The notes below the pieces were generated by a model. That model was not told the origin of the DNA, did not search any database, and saw only the letters and a program-made list of their open reading frames with translations. Shown piece by piece: positions 25,691 to 34,115 of a DNA stretch of 63,173 nucleotides. Origin of the DNA: JAIRTY01 sp050257395. GTDB lineage: Bacteria; Actinomycetota; Actinomycetes; Streptosporangiales; Streptosporangiaceae. Numbering within the stretch: position 1 is the first letter of the stretch; each line of letters begins with the position of its first letter. The position numbers and the translations under genes are program-made. The stretch is taken from NCBI GenBank assembly GCA_050257395.1, contig JBLMWU010000294.1, positions 1 to 63,173 of the forward strand. Reading direction: 5' to 3'.

Positions 25691-26968
25691 ATGAGCACCG
25701 GGCGGCGCGGGGTGCGCCGGAGCGGCCGGGGCGCCATGGACTCGGGCGAGCTGCTGCTGCTGACCGCGGCCGGCATCCTGGTGGTGGCGGCGGTGGCACA
25801 GACCGCGGCGGCCACCATCGTCCAGCCGCGGATCGCCCTGGCCTTCGGCGCGCTGATCGCCCTGGGCGAGCTGCTGCGGCTGGTGCTGCCGGGTGACCGG
25901 GAGGCGGCCCCGATCGGGAGCTCCGGCGCGCTGGCCTACGCCATGCTCCTCGGCGTCGGCGGCATCCCCGCGACCCAGCCCGCGCTGCAGGTCGTCGCGG
26001 TCGCGGCGGCCAGCATGACGGTGGGCGCGCTGCCGCACCTGGCCGCCGGGCGGCCGGCCGGCCTGGCCGGGATGGCGGCCCGGCTCATCAAGGTCGCCGC
26101 CGTGGCGCTGCTCTTCCGCCCGCTGGCCCGGCTCGGGCTGCTCACCCATGACTGGCCGCTGGCCCTGCTCGTGATGATGGCCCTGGTGGTCGTCGGCTGG
26201 TCGGTGGAATGCCTGATCAGGGCCCTGATCAGGGCCGACGCCCTGCGGGCCAGGTTCGGGGTCACGCTGTGGGACGAGATGCGCGTGCAGCTCCCGCTCG
26301 GGGTGGCGGTCGGCGCCTCGGCGGTCCTGATCACGTTCGCGGCCGAGGTGATGGGGCTCGCCTCGCTGGCCGTGTTCATCGCGCCGCTGCTGGTCACCCA
26401 CACGGCGTTCCGGCGGTATGCCGGCATCCGCGCCACCTACCTGCAGACCGTCCGGGCCCTGGCCCGGGTCACCGAGGTCGGCGGGTACGTGGAGGACGGG
26501 CACTCGCACCGGGTCGGCCGGCTCTCGGTGGCGGTCGGGCGGGAGCTGGGCATGAGCGAGCCGGACCTGCTCGAGCTGGAGTACGCCGCGCTCATGCACG
26601 ATATCGGGCAGCTGTCGCTGCACGACCCGATCCCCGGCGGGGCCACGGTCCTGGTCTCCCCGGCCGACCAGCGCCGCATCGCCGAGCTGGGGGCCGGGGT
26701 GATTGAGCAGGCGGGCGTGCTCGACCGGGTCGCGGAGATCGTGCGCTGCCAGAGCTGGCCGTGGCGGGGGCCCGACGGCGAGCCGCCGGTCGGCAGCCGG
26801 ATCATCCGGGCCGCCAACGCCTTCGACGACATGGTGGGCGCGTCGGTGGACCGGGACCGCACCTCGGCGGCCCTGGAGCGGCTGCGGCTGGATTCCGCCG
26901 AGTACGACCCTGGGGTCGTGGAGGCGCTCAGCAAGATCGCTGGGCGCAGGCACGCCAGCCGCCGGTAG
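25691..26968 (+). CDS. Membrane HD-domain protein with degenerate HD-GYP motifs
   Basis: 425 residues from ATG 25691, one base after the preceding stop. Several N-terminal membrane helices (about 15-240) are followed by an HD-type domain. GHSHRVGRLSVAVGREL and LMHDIGQLSLHDP retain the first His and the HD pair, but HDxGK is HDIGQ. The HHHExxDGxGYP segment is replaced by RCQSWPWRGPDGEPPVG, and only NAFDDM keeps the last Asp. Metal binding is therefore probably broken. I infer a pseudo-enzyme or partner of the active HD-GYP protein beside it. Confidence 0.85.
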   Translation: MSTGRRGVRRSGRGAMDSGELLLLTAAGILVVAAVAQTAAATIVQPRIALAFGALIALGELLRLVLPGDREAAPIGSSGALAYAMLLGVGGIPATQPALQVVAVAAASMTVGALPHLAAGRPAGLAGMAARLIKVAAVALLFRPLARLGLLTHDWPLALLVMMALVVVGWSVECLIRALIRADALRARFGVTLWDEMRVQLPLGVAVGASAVLITFAAEVMGLASLAVFIAPLLVTHTAFRRYAGIRATYLQTVRALARVTEVGGYVEDGHSHRVGRLSVAVGRELGMSEPDLLELEYAALMHDIGQLSLHDPIPGGATVLVSPADQRRIAELGAGVIEQAGVLDRVAEIVRCQSWPWRGPDGEPPVGSRIIRAANAFDDMVGASVDRDRTSAALERLRLDSAEYDPGVVEALSKIAGRRHASRR

Positions 26969-27124
26969 GCTGCCCGCGTGCTGGATCCTGAGCCGGTCCC
27001 GGGCCGGGGGCCGTGCGCCACGTGGCCGCCACGGCACACCCGGCTGCGGGGCTGACCCGGGACCCAGCACAATGAGGGCAGGCGGGCCGCTGCGGCAGCC
27101 TGCCGCCCGGGAAAGGAGCAGCCG

Positions 27125-27337
27125 GTGGCCGAAGTCCGCGCGGAGATGGTCGCGAACGTCTGGAAGGTAGTGGCCAGCGAGGGGGACCACGTCGAGGACG
27201 GGGACACGCTGGTGATCCTGGAGTCCATGAAGATGGAGATCCCGGTGCTGGCCGAGAACTCCGGCACCCTGACCAAGCTGGACGTCGCCGAGGGCGACGT
27301 GATCCAGGAAGGCGACCTGATCGCCGTCATCGAGTGA
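27125..27337 (+). CDS. Stand-alone biotinyl-domain carrier protein
   Basis: 70 residues from GTG 27125 with a GGAAAGGAG ribosome site. The whole protein is one biotin/lipoyl attachment domain. ESMKMEIPV contains the M-K-M site (Lys near residue 36), so biotin rather than lipoate is expected. Homologues in actinobacteria are tiny carrier proteins of uncertain partner carboxylase. The stop overlaps the start of a FlK-like thioesterase, so the two are translationally coupled and may act together on an acyl-CoA. Confidence 0.9.
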   Translation: MAEVRAEMVANVWKVVASEGDHVEDGDTLVILESMKMEIPVLAENSGTLTKLDVAEGDVIQEGDLIAVIE

Positions 27338-27819
27338 GCAGCGGGCGGGGTGACAGCGTGGGAGCTGCGGACGGTGTGCCGGGACTGGCGCCGGGGCTGA
27401 GCGCATCCGTGCGCGCCGTGGTGACCGATGCGGACACCGCGGAACTCGCGGGCAGCGGCGACGTGCCGGTGCTGGCCACGCCCCGGCTGCTGGCACTGGC
27501 GGAGGCGGCCACGGTGGCCGCGGTGGCGCCCTACCTGGCGCCTGGGACCACGTCCGTGGGCACGCTGGTGAGCCTGGAGCACCGGCGGGCCAGCCCGGTC
27601 GGCGCCGAGGTGGAGGTGGAGGCGGAGCTGACCGAGGTCGCCGGGAGGCGCCTGGTGTTCAGCTTCATCGCCCGGGACATCCGGCTGGCCCGGCTGGCCG
27701 CCCCGGACGGGGGCGAGCGCGCGGTGGTCGGCGCGGGCACGGTGGAGCGGGTGATGGTGGACCGCGGCACCTTTCTCGCCCGGCTGCAGGAGCCCGGGCC
27801 GGACCGCCCCGCCTCCTGA
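27334..27819 (+). CDS. FlK-like hotdog thioesterase
   Basis: 161 residues from GTG 27334 (GTGA overlap with the biotinyl protein). The segment TPRLLALAEAATVAAVAPYLAPG, then TTSVGTLVSLEHRRASPVGAEVEVEAELTEV, carries the Thr, Glu and His that form the catalytic triad of fluoroacetyl-CoA thioesterase FlK. Most relatives hydrolyse other short acyl-CoAs. The extended N-terminus of about 25 residues is disordered. Function in this context is unknown; coupling to a biotin carrier is suggestive. Confidence 0.85.
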   Translation: MSSGRGDSVGAADGVPGLAPGLSASVRAVVTDADTAELAGSGDVPVLATPRLLALAEAATVAAVAPYLAPGTTSVGTLVSLEHRRASPVGAEVEVEAELTEVAGRRLVFSFIARDIRLARLAAPDGGERAVVGAGTVERVMVDRGTFLARLQEPGPDRPAS

Positions 27820-27866
27820 CAGCCCGGCCCTGACAGGCCGGCCCCGTACCCGGGCGGCGGCCGGTG

Positions 27867-29531
27867 TCAGACGCCGGTGGTGGACCGCGGGTAGACGGCG
27901 GCCGGGTCGGTCACGACGTTGATCAGGTACGGCACCCCGGCGCTGAAGGCCCGCCGCAGGGCGGGCCCGATGTCCGCGGGCCGGGTGACCAGCTCGCCGG
28001 CGCCGCCCAGGGCGCGCACGACCTCGTCGTAACGGCAGCCCGGCTGCAGGTCGGCGGCGACGTCATAGCCGTACAGCGCCTGCATGGGGTGCTTCTCCAG
28101 GCCCCAGATCCCGTTGTTGCCGCAGACCATGACGACCGGGAGCCGGTGGCGCACCAGGGTGTCGGCGTCCATCAGCGAGAACCCGGCCGCGCCGTCGCCC
28201 AGCAGCAGCACCACCTGGGCCGAGGGCCGGGCGATCCGGGCGGCGATCGCGTAGCCGAGGCCGGTGCCGAGGCAGCCGTAGGGGCCCGGGTCGAGCCAGC
28301 CGCCAGGCCGGCCGGGCTCCAGGTACTTGCCCGCGAAGGACACGAAGTCGCCGCCGTCGCCGATGACCACCGCGTCGTCCGCCAGCTGGCGGGCCAGCTC
28401 GCCGTAGATCCGGGCCGGGTGGATGGGGTCGGCGTCGCTGTCCAGCAGCGCCCGGTCGGCGGCCGTGGCCTGGTCCCGGGCGGCCTGCAGCCGGGGCAGC
28501 CAGTCCCGCGCCCAGGACCGGCCGGCCTGGCCGGCACCGGCGGCCAGGCCGGTGAAGAACGTGGTGAGGTCGCCGGCCGCGGTGGCGGCCAGCGGGCAGT
28601 GCGTGGCGAGCTGGCTCTCGGCGTCGGCGACGTGGACCACCTGCGCCGGGGCCCCGCCGCCAGCGCCGCCGAACTGCCCGTAGCCCAGCCGGAAGTCCAG
28701 CGGGGTGCCGGCCACCACGACCAGGTCGGCCTCCCGGAAGGCCGCGGCCCGGGCCCGGGTGACGAGCAGCTCGTGGCCGGGCGGCAGCACGCCCCGGCCC
28801 TGCCCGTTGGCGATCACCGGCAGCCGCAGCTCCTCCGCGGCGGCGCGGGCGGCGCCTTCCGCCCCGCCCAGCCACACGTCCGAGCCGAGCACCAGCACCG
28901 GCCGCTGCGCCCCGGCCAGCAGGCCCGCGATGGCGGACACGTCGTCCGGGGCGGGCCCGGCAGCCGCGGGCACCGCAGCCGACCCGTCCGGCACCGGCCC
29001 CGCGTCGCCGAACAGCGCCTCCAGGGAGACGTCCAGGAAGACCGGCCCCCGGTGCGGCGCCGACGCCAGCCGGAAGGCCTCGGCCACCGCGTCGCCCACC
29101 TTGGCCGCCGCGTGCTCGGTCCAGGCCCGCTTGGTGACCGGGCTGAGCAGCGGCGGGTGGTCGATCTCCTGCAGGCTGCCCGAGCCCCACCGGGAGTCCG
29201 GCGCCCGGCCGGCCAGCACCACCACCGGCGACCCGTTGAAGTGCGCGGTGGTGACCGCGCTGACGCCGTTGGTCACGCCCGGCCCGGCGGTGAGCACGGC
29301 CAGTCCTGGGGAGCGGGTGAGCCGGGCGGTCGCCTCGGCGGCGAACACGGCTGTCTGCTCGTGCCGCACGTCCACCAGCCGCAGCGGCGGGTCGGCTTTC
29401 ACCGCCCCGTCGTAGAGCGGGAACACGTGCCCGCCGGACAGGGTGAACATGGTGGACACCCCGTGGCGGCGCGCGGCCGCGACCGCGTGCCCTCCTGCGT
29501 GGGTGGCGGGTCCGGAGCTGCCGTCGGCCAT
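27867..29531 (-). CDS. ThDP-dependent acetolactate-synthase-like enzyme
   Basis: 554 residues in three domains. N-terminal PYR domain with catalytic Glu in VDVRHEQTAVFAAEA (about residue 58) and TAGPGVTNGVSAV, central FAD-fold domain, C-terminal PP domain with GDGAAGFSLMDADTLVRHRLPVVMVCGNN (the GDG-x~25-NN ThDP/Mg motif). Architecture matches the acetolactate synthase/benzoylformate decarboxylase superfamily. No regulatory subunit (ilvN) lies nearby, so a biosynthetic IlvB role is doubtful and a catabolic or oxalyl-CoA-like role is possible. Confidence 0.85.
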   Translation of the reverse strand: MADGSSGPATHAGGHAVAAARRHGVSTMFTLSGGHVFPLYDGAVKADPPLRLVDVRHEQTAVFAAEATARLTRSPGLAVLTAGPGVTNGVSAVTTAHFNGSPVVVLAGRAPDSRWGSGSLQEIDHPPLLSPVTKRAWTEHAAAKVGDAVAEAFRLASAPHRGPVFLDVSLEALFGDAGPVPDGSAAVPAAAGPAPDDVSAIAGLLAGAQRPVLVLGSDVWLGGAEGAARAAAEELRLPVIANGQGRGVLPPGHELLVTRARAAAFREADLVVVAGTPLDFRLGYGQFGGAGGGAPAQVVHVADAESQLATHCPLAATAAGDLTTFFTGLAAGAGQAGRSWARDWLPRLQAARDQATAADRALLDSDADPIHPARIYGELARQLADDAVVIGDGGDFVSFAGKYLEPGRPGGWLDPGPYGCLGTGLGYAIAARIARPSAQVVLLLGDGAAGFSLMDADTLVRHRLPVVMVCGNNGIWGLEKHPMQALYGYDVAADLQPGCRYDEVVRALGGAGELVTRPADIGPALRRAFSAGVPYLINVVTDPAAVYPRSTTGV

Positions 29532-29592
29532 GGCCGCACGTTACCAGCCGGTAAAGGGCGTCCGGGAGACGCCGCCCCGGCCTGGGCCGCGG

Positions 29593-30801
29593 CTACTGGT
29601 GGTAGCTGTCGAGGAAGGCGCTGAGCCGGCCGATCGCGTCGTCCAGCACGTCCACCCCGGCCAGGAAGACCAGCCGGAAGTGGTCCGTCGTGGGCAGGTT
29701 GAAGCCGGTGCCGTGGGACAGCAGCAGGTGCTGCTGCTCCAGCAGGTCGATGACGAACTGCTGGTCATCGCGGATCTTGTGGACCTCGGGGTCCAGCCGC
29801 GGGAACACGTACAGGGCGCCGGCGGGCCTGACGCAGTCCACCCCCGGGATCTCGTTCATCCGCCGCCAGGTGTGGTCGCGCTGCTCGCGGAGCCGCCCGC
29901 CAGGCTCCAGCAGCGGCCCGATGCCGTCCAGCCCGGACAGCGCCGTCTCGATCGCGTACTGGGCGGGCACGTTCGGGCACAGCCGCATGTTCGCGAGCAG
30001 TTCCAGGCCTTCCAGGTACTCGGCGGCGTCTCCGCGCGGCCCGCTGACCACCAGCCAGCCGGACCGGAAGCCGGCGGCGCGGTAGGTCTTGGACAGCCCG
30101 CACAAGGTCAGCATCAGCAGGTCGGGCGCCAGGGCGGCGGCGGTCTCGTGCACCGCGCCGTCGTAGAGGATCTGGTCGTAGATCTCGTCGGCGAGCACCA
30201 GCAGGCCGTGCTGGCGGGCCAGCTCCAGCAAGCCGAGCAGGGTGTCGCGGGAGTACACGGCGCCGGTGGGGTTGTTCGGGTTGATGATCACCAGGGCGCG
30301 GGTGCGCGGCGTGATCTGCGCGGCGACGTTCTCCAGGTCGGGCTGCCAGCCGGCCTGCTCGTCGCAGCGGTAGTGCACCGCGCGGCCGCCGCACAGGCTG
30401 ACCGCGCCGGTCCACAGCGGGTAGTCGGGGCTGGGGATCAGCACCTCGTCCCCGGTGTTCAGCAGCGCCTGCAGCGCCATCACGATCAGCTCGGACACGC
30501 CGTTGCCCAGGTAGATGTCGTCCGGGCCGATATGCGCGACGCCGCGCTCCGAGTAGTGCCGGGCCACCGCCAGCCGGGCCGGCAGGATGCCGCGAGCGTC
30601 GCTGTAGCCCTGGGCGTCGCCGATGTTGTGAACCACGTCCTGCACCACGGCCGCGGGCGCAGCCAGGCCGAACGGCGCCGGGTTGCCCAGGTTCAGCTTG
30701 AGGATCTGGTGCCCCTCGGCCTCCAGTTCCCGCGCCCGGCGCAGCACCGGCCCCCGGATGTCGTAGTGCACGTTCCGGAGCCTGCTGGCCTGTGCGACCA
30801 T
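29593..30801 (-). CDS. PLP-dependent aminotransferase, AlaA/AlaT type
   Basis: About 402 residues from ATG 30801 (GGGAGG ribosome site; a frame from 30837 lacks one). Class I fold with NPNNPTGAVYS, DEIYDQILYDG and the PLP-lysine motif LSKTYRAAGFRSGW. The N-terminal VHYDIRGPVLRRARELEAEGHQILKLNLGNPAPF is typical of AlaA alanine:2-oxoglutarate transaminases. It likely makes alanine from pyruvate. Same strand as the ThDP enzyme, 61 bases upstream of it. Confidence 0.88.
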   Translation of the reverse strand: MVAQASRLRNVHYDIRGPVLRRARELEAEGHQILKLNLGNPAPFGLAAPAAVVQDVVHNIGDAQGYSDARGILPARLAVARHYSERGVAHIGPDDIYLGNGVSELIVMALQALLNTGDEVLIPSPDYPLWTGAVSLCGGRAVHYRCDEQAGWQPDLENVAAQITPRTRALVIINPNNPTGAVYSRDTLLGLLELARQHGLLVLADEIYDQILYDGAVHETAAALAPDLLMLTLCGLSKTYRAAGFRSGWLVVSGPRGDAAEYLEGLELLANMRLCPNVPAQYAIETALSGLDGIGPLLEPGGRLREQRDHTWRRMNEIPGVDCVRPAGALYVFPRLDPEVHKIRDDQQFVIDLLEQQHLLLSHGTGFNLPTTDHFRLVFLAGVDVLDDAIGRLSAFLDSYHQ

Positions 30802-31035
30802 GCGCCCTCCCGTTCCCTCGGGGCCCTCCCGGGCCATCCGCGCCAGCCCCCACCCTGCGGGCTGCGGTCCCCGGCGCTAAGTGAGCGGAATACTACCGGC
30901 CGTGCGCCGCTGGCCAGGCCGCCGCACCCCCCGGCCAGCGGCCCCAGGCTCCATGATCAACTCACCTTTGTCCGGGTTTCCTGCGGACATTCGGGGCAAG
31001 TCGGCCGCTGCGGCCAGGGAAACTCGTACGAAGCT

Positions 31036-31174
31036 GGCCGGGGCCGGGGCCGGGGCCGGGGCCGCGGGCTGCGGAGGGCGGGCGGTGGCGGACGTACGGC
31101 AGCAGACGGCGGACGGCGGGCGGCGGGCCGACGGCGGCGGGCGGTGGTGGGGCGCGGACGGCGGACGGCGGACC
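31036..31174 (+). repeat. G-rich tandem repeats: GGCCGG hexamers and GGACGGC tract
   Basis: A period-6 GGCCGG array spans 31036-31063 (about 4.7 copies). It is followed by a GGACGGC/GGCGGGC-rich tract to 31174, just downstream of the Clp-N gene stop. The plus strand could fold into G-quadruplexes. It occupies most of the 376-base gap between the Clp-N and aminotransferase genes, in which I see no other gene. Confidence 0.6.
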
Positions 31175-31177
31175 GTG

Positions 31178-31993
31178 TCAGCTCGGTGATTCGCCGGTCT
31201 GGAGGCTGGCGGCGATCTCGGCGAGCCGCTCGGCGAGCCAGGCGCGGGCGCGGTCCTTGGTGACGCCCAGCCCGGTGAGCACCCCGGCGGCGGCGCCGCC
31301 CTCGTCGAAGAGGGCGAGCAGCATGTGCTCGGTGCCGATGTAGTTGTGGCCGAAGGCGAGGGCCTCCCGCAGGGTCAGCTCCAGGACCGTCCTGGCGGCC
31401 GGGCCGAAGGGGAGCCGCTCCGCGGCCGGCGGCTGCCCCGCGGGCAGAGCCCCGCCAGCCGCAGTCCCGCCGGGCGCAGTCCCGCCGGCCGGAGCATCGC
31501 CGGCCGGGGCGCCGGTAGCCGCGCCGCCAGCGGCGGCCCGGACCTGCTCAGCGGTGGCGCCGAGCTCGTCGAGGGCCCTGGCGGCCAGGCCGTCCCGGTC
31601 GGCCAGCAGGCCCAGCAGGATGTGCACCGGCCCGACCTCGGCCGCGCCCCGGCGCACGGCCTCCTGCTGGGCGGCGGCCAGGGAGCGGCGGGCCCGGGGG
31701 GTGAACCGGCTCAGCGGCGCGTCGCCCGGCAGGTCCACCCCGGGCAGGGTGGGCACGAACCGCTTCTGGGCCGCCTGCTTGGTCACGCCCATGGCCTCGC
31801 CGATCGCGCTCCAGGACGCGCCTGCCCGGCGGGCCTGGTCCACGAAATGGCCGATGAGGTGGTCAGCCTGCTCGGTGAGCTGCTGGGACAGGAGCATCGC
31901 GTCCTGCAGGTGGGTCAGCGCGTCGCCGTCCGGGTGCTGGGCCCGGACGAGCTGGATGAGGGCATCGAGCCCGAGGGGCGGAGGGAGTGACAT
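31178..31993 (-). CDS. Clp N-domain protein without ATPase module
   Basis: 271 residues. An N-terminal helical segment with an HTH-like element (ASWSAIGEAMGVTKQAAQKRF, about 58-78) precedes two Clp-N repeats (SRFTPRARRSLAAAQQEAVRRG to ILLGLLADRDG, and FGPAARTVLELTLREALAFGHNYIGTEHMLLALF). An Ala/Gly/Pro linker separates them. No AAA+ module. Clp-N domains recognise substrates or adaptors for ClpC. The HTH element suggests a DNA-binding regulator that autoregulates via the two palindromes right at its start codon. The ATG 31993 is likely leaderless. Confidence 0.85.
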   Translation of the reverse strand: MSLPPPLGLDALIQLVRAQHPDGDALTHLQDAMLLSQQLTEQADHLIGHFVDQARRAGASWSAIGEAMGVTKQAAQKRFVPTLPGVDLPGDAPLSRFTPRARRSLAAAQQEAVRRGAAEVGPVHILLGLLADRDGLAARALDELGATAEQVRAAAGGAATGAPAGDAPAGGTAPGGTAAGGALPAGQPPAAERLPFGPAARTVLELTLREALAFGHNYIGTEHMLLALFDEGGAAAGVLTGLGVTKDRARAWLAERLAEIAASLQTGESPS

Positions 31994-31995
31994 AC

Positions 31996-32040
31996 GTCAA
32001 CCATAGGTTGACGCCTGCACTGTGTCAACCTCAGGTTGAC
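31996..32040 (-). promoter_or_regulatory. Doubly palindromic promoter of the Clp-N gene
   Basis: Two 17-base palindromes GTCAACC-N3-GGTTGAC at 31996-32012 and 32024-32040 are 28 bases apart. They contain a consensus minus-strand promoter: TTGACA (32028-32023), 17-base spacer, TATGGT (32005-32000). The ATG 31993 begins six bases after the -10, so the transcript is predicted to be leaderless. Both sites cover the core promoter, implying repression, probably by the encoded HTH/Clp-N protein. Confidence 0.8.
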
Positions 32041-32202
32041 GCTGCAGCCGGGTGCCGGGTTCCTCGTTCTCTAGCTGGTTGTTCACCGGCCGCCCAGATC
32101 AGATTCCCCGCCCGGCCACGTCCCGCCAGGCCAGCCGCTGGGCCAGCGCGGCCGGTCCCGATGCGCTGGGCCGGGCCCGGTGGAGTGCCCCTTGACAATC
32201 AA

Positions 32203-32245
32203 AAGTCCCCGGGTGGAGACTTAATAAGTCTCCGGATGGGGACTT
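32203..32245 (+). promoter_or_regulatory. Two TetR-type operators upstream of the TetR gene
   Basis: AAGTCCCCGGGTGGAGACTT (32203-32222) and AAGTCTCCGGATGGGGACTT (32226-32245) are two copies of one imperfect 20-base palindrome (AAGTCYCC-N4-GGRGACTT) flanking an AT-rich TTAATA (32221-32226) that may be a -10. TTGACA at 32192-32197 lies upstream but at an unusual distance. Autoregulation by the adjacent TetR protein is the natural reading. Confidence 0.75.
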
Positions 32246-32272
32246 ATGGCGGACGGGTGAGAAGGGGCAGCC

Positions 32273-32920
32273 ATGGTGCGGACGGGACGGCGGCCCGGCC
32301 CCTCAACCACGAGGGACGACATCGTGGCGGCGGCCGCGGCGCGGTTCGCCGCCGCCGGGTACGACGCGACCAGCCTGCGCCAGGTCGCCGCGGATGCCGG
32401 GGTGGACCCCGCCCTGGTCCGCCGGTTCTTCGTGGGCAAGGAAGGGCTGTTCAGCGACGTGGCGGCGGCGCTGATCGACCCGGCCGCGGCAGTGGCGGCG
32501 GTGACGGGCGGAAGCCCGGAGACGGCCGGCGAGCGGCTGCTGCGGTACTTCCTGCGGTTGCTCGGCGACGTGCGGCAGCCGGGCCCGCTGCTCGGCCTGA
32601 TCCGCTCCGCGGTGACCAGCGAGCACGCGGCCGCGGTCATGCGCCGGTTCCTCGCGGAGCGGGTCATCACCGCGATCGCGGCGGCCATGGGCGCCGACGA
32701 GCCGGGCCTGCGCGGCGCGCTGGTGGCGAGCCAGCTCACCGGCCTCGCGGTGACCCGGTACGCGGTCCAGCTCCCGCCGCTGACCGCGGCGAGCGTGGAC
32801 GACCTGGTCCGGTGGGTCGCCCCGGTCCTGCAGCACTACCTCACCGGTACCCCGATCGTGGCCGGCCACCCCAGCTCCGGCCAGCACAAGCGGGCGGACA
32901 CCCGCGGAACAGGAGACTGA
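32273..32920 (+). CDS. TetR-family regulator
   Basis: 215 residues from ATG 32273. N-terminal HTH (about residues 14-60, TRDDIVAAAAARFAAAGYDATSLRQVAADAGVDPALVRRFF) followed by a helical TetR C-terminal domain of the TetR_C_17-like kind (LLRYFLRLLGDVRQPGPLLGLIRSAVTSEHAAAVMRRFL). Two operators precede it. The FAD monooxygenase start follows one base after its stop, so it most likely represses its own operon and senses that enzyme's substrate. Confidence 0.88.
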   Translation: MVRTGRRPGPSTTRDDIVAAAAARFAAAGYDATSLRQVAADAGVDPALVRRFFVGKEGLFSDVAAALIDPAAAVAAVTGGSPETAGERLLRYFLRLLGDVRQPGPLLGLIRSAVTSEHAAAVMRRFLAERVITAIAAAMGADEPGLRGALVASQLTGLAVTRYAVQLPPLTAASVDDLVRWVAPVLQHYLTGTPIVAGHPSSGQHKRADTRGTGD

Positions 32921-32921
32921 C

Positions 32922-34103
32922 ATGAACAACCGCAGCGCGCTGCCCGCCACCACCGAGGTGCTGATCGCCGGAGCCGGGGCGGTGGGGCTCACGCTGGCCA
33001 CCGCGCTCGCCGCCGCGGGCACCGACGTCGTCCTGGTGGACAAGCAGGCCGAGGGCGCCAACACCTCCCGCGCCTGCGTGGTCCACGCGCGCACGCTGGA
33101 GGTCCTGGAAGACCTCAAGGTCACCGGCGATCTGGTGAGCCAGGGCCTGATCGTGCCCCGCTTCACCGTCCGCGACCATGACCACGTCCTGATGACGGTG
33201 GACTTCGGCGGCCTGCCCACCGCCTACCCGTACACGCTGATGATCCCGCAGAACGTCACCGAAGCGGTGCTGCTGGCCCGGCTGCAGGCCCTCGGCGGCC
33301 GGGTGTACCGGCCCTATGAGCTCACAGCGGTGACGCAGGACGCTGACGGGGTCACCGCCACCATGGCCACCGGCGAGACCATCCGGGCCGCCTACCTGGC
33401 GGGCACCGACGGCATGCACAGCATGGTGCGCGAGCAGGTGGGGACCGGCTTCACCGGTGACGCCTACCCGCAGTCGTTCGTGCTGGCCGACGTGCACATG
33501 CAGTGGCCGCTGCCGCGGGACGAGGTCATGCTCTACTACCACTCCGACGGGCTGGTCGTGGTCGCGCCGCTGCCCGGCGACCGGCGCTACCGGATCGTCG
33601 CCACCGTGCCCGAGGCACCCGAGCACCCGGACCGGGACCTCGTGCAGGCGCTGCTGGACGCCCGCGGGCCGCGGCGCGAGCCGGCCCGGGTGGACGACAT
33701 CGTGTGGAGTTCCCGGTTCCACGTCCACCACCGGCTGGCCGACCGCTACCACGCGGGCCGCCTCGTGCTGGCCGGCGACGCCGCCCACGTGCACAGCCCG
33801 GCGGGCGGGCAGGGCATGAACACCGGCATCCAGGATGCCGTGGTGCTCGCCCGGCGGCTGTCTGCGATCGCCGGCGGCGCGGCCGCCGGGCCGGAGCTGG
33901 CCGCCTACGAAGCCGAGCGCCGCCCGGTGGCCGAGCAGGTCGTCACCATGACCGACCGGATGACCAAGGTCGCCACCACCGGAAGTGTCCCGCTGCAGAA
34001 GGCGCGTAACGCGCTCATGCGGGCGCTGGACTGGCTGCCCCCGGTGCACCGCACCATGGCGATGACCCTCTCGGAGCTGGTCTACGACCCCGAGCGGAGG
34101 TAG
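32922..34103 (+). CDS. FAD-dependent aromatic monooxygenase
   Basis: 393 residues from ATG 32922 with an AGGAGA ribosome site. Class A flavoprotein hydroxylase features: GAGAVGLTLATALAAAG (FAD-binding GxGxxG, residue 17 on), DG motif GTDGMHSMVREQV near residue 160, GD motif LVLAGDAAHVHSPAGGQGMNTGIQDA near residue 285. Such enzymes hydroxylate aromatics or inactivate antibiotics (rifampicin monooxygenase relatives). Second gene of the TetR operon. Confidence 0.9.
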   Translation: MNNRSALPATTEVLIAGAGAVGLTLATALAAAGTDVVLVDKQAEGANTSRACVVHARTLEVLEDLKVTGDLVSQGLIVPRFTVRDHDHVLMTVDFGGLPTAYPYTLMIPQNVTEAVLLARLQALGGRVYRPYELTAVTQDADGVTATMATGETIRAAYLAGTDGMHSMVREQVGTGFTGDAYPQSFVLADVHMQWPLPRDEVMLYYHSDGLVVVAPLPGDRRYRIVATVPEAPEHPDRDLVQALLDARGPRREPARVDDIVWSSRFHVHHRLADRYHAGRLVLAGDAAHVHSPAGGQGMNTGIQDAVVLARRLSAIAGGAAAGPELAAYEAERRPVAEQVVTMTDRMTKVATTGSVPLQKARNALMRALDWLPPVHRTMAMTLSELVYDPERR

Positions 34104-34115
34104 CCCCCCGCAGCG

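Noticed and set aside
27820..27866. CCGGCC/GGCCGG dyad between convergent thioesterase and ThDP-enzyme genes as terminator
   Set aside because: Only six paired bases with no T-run; such dyads occur by chance at this GC content.
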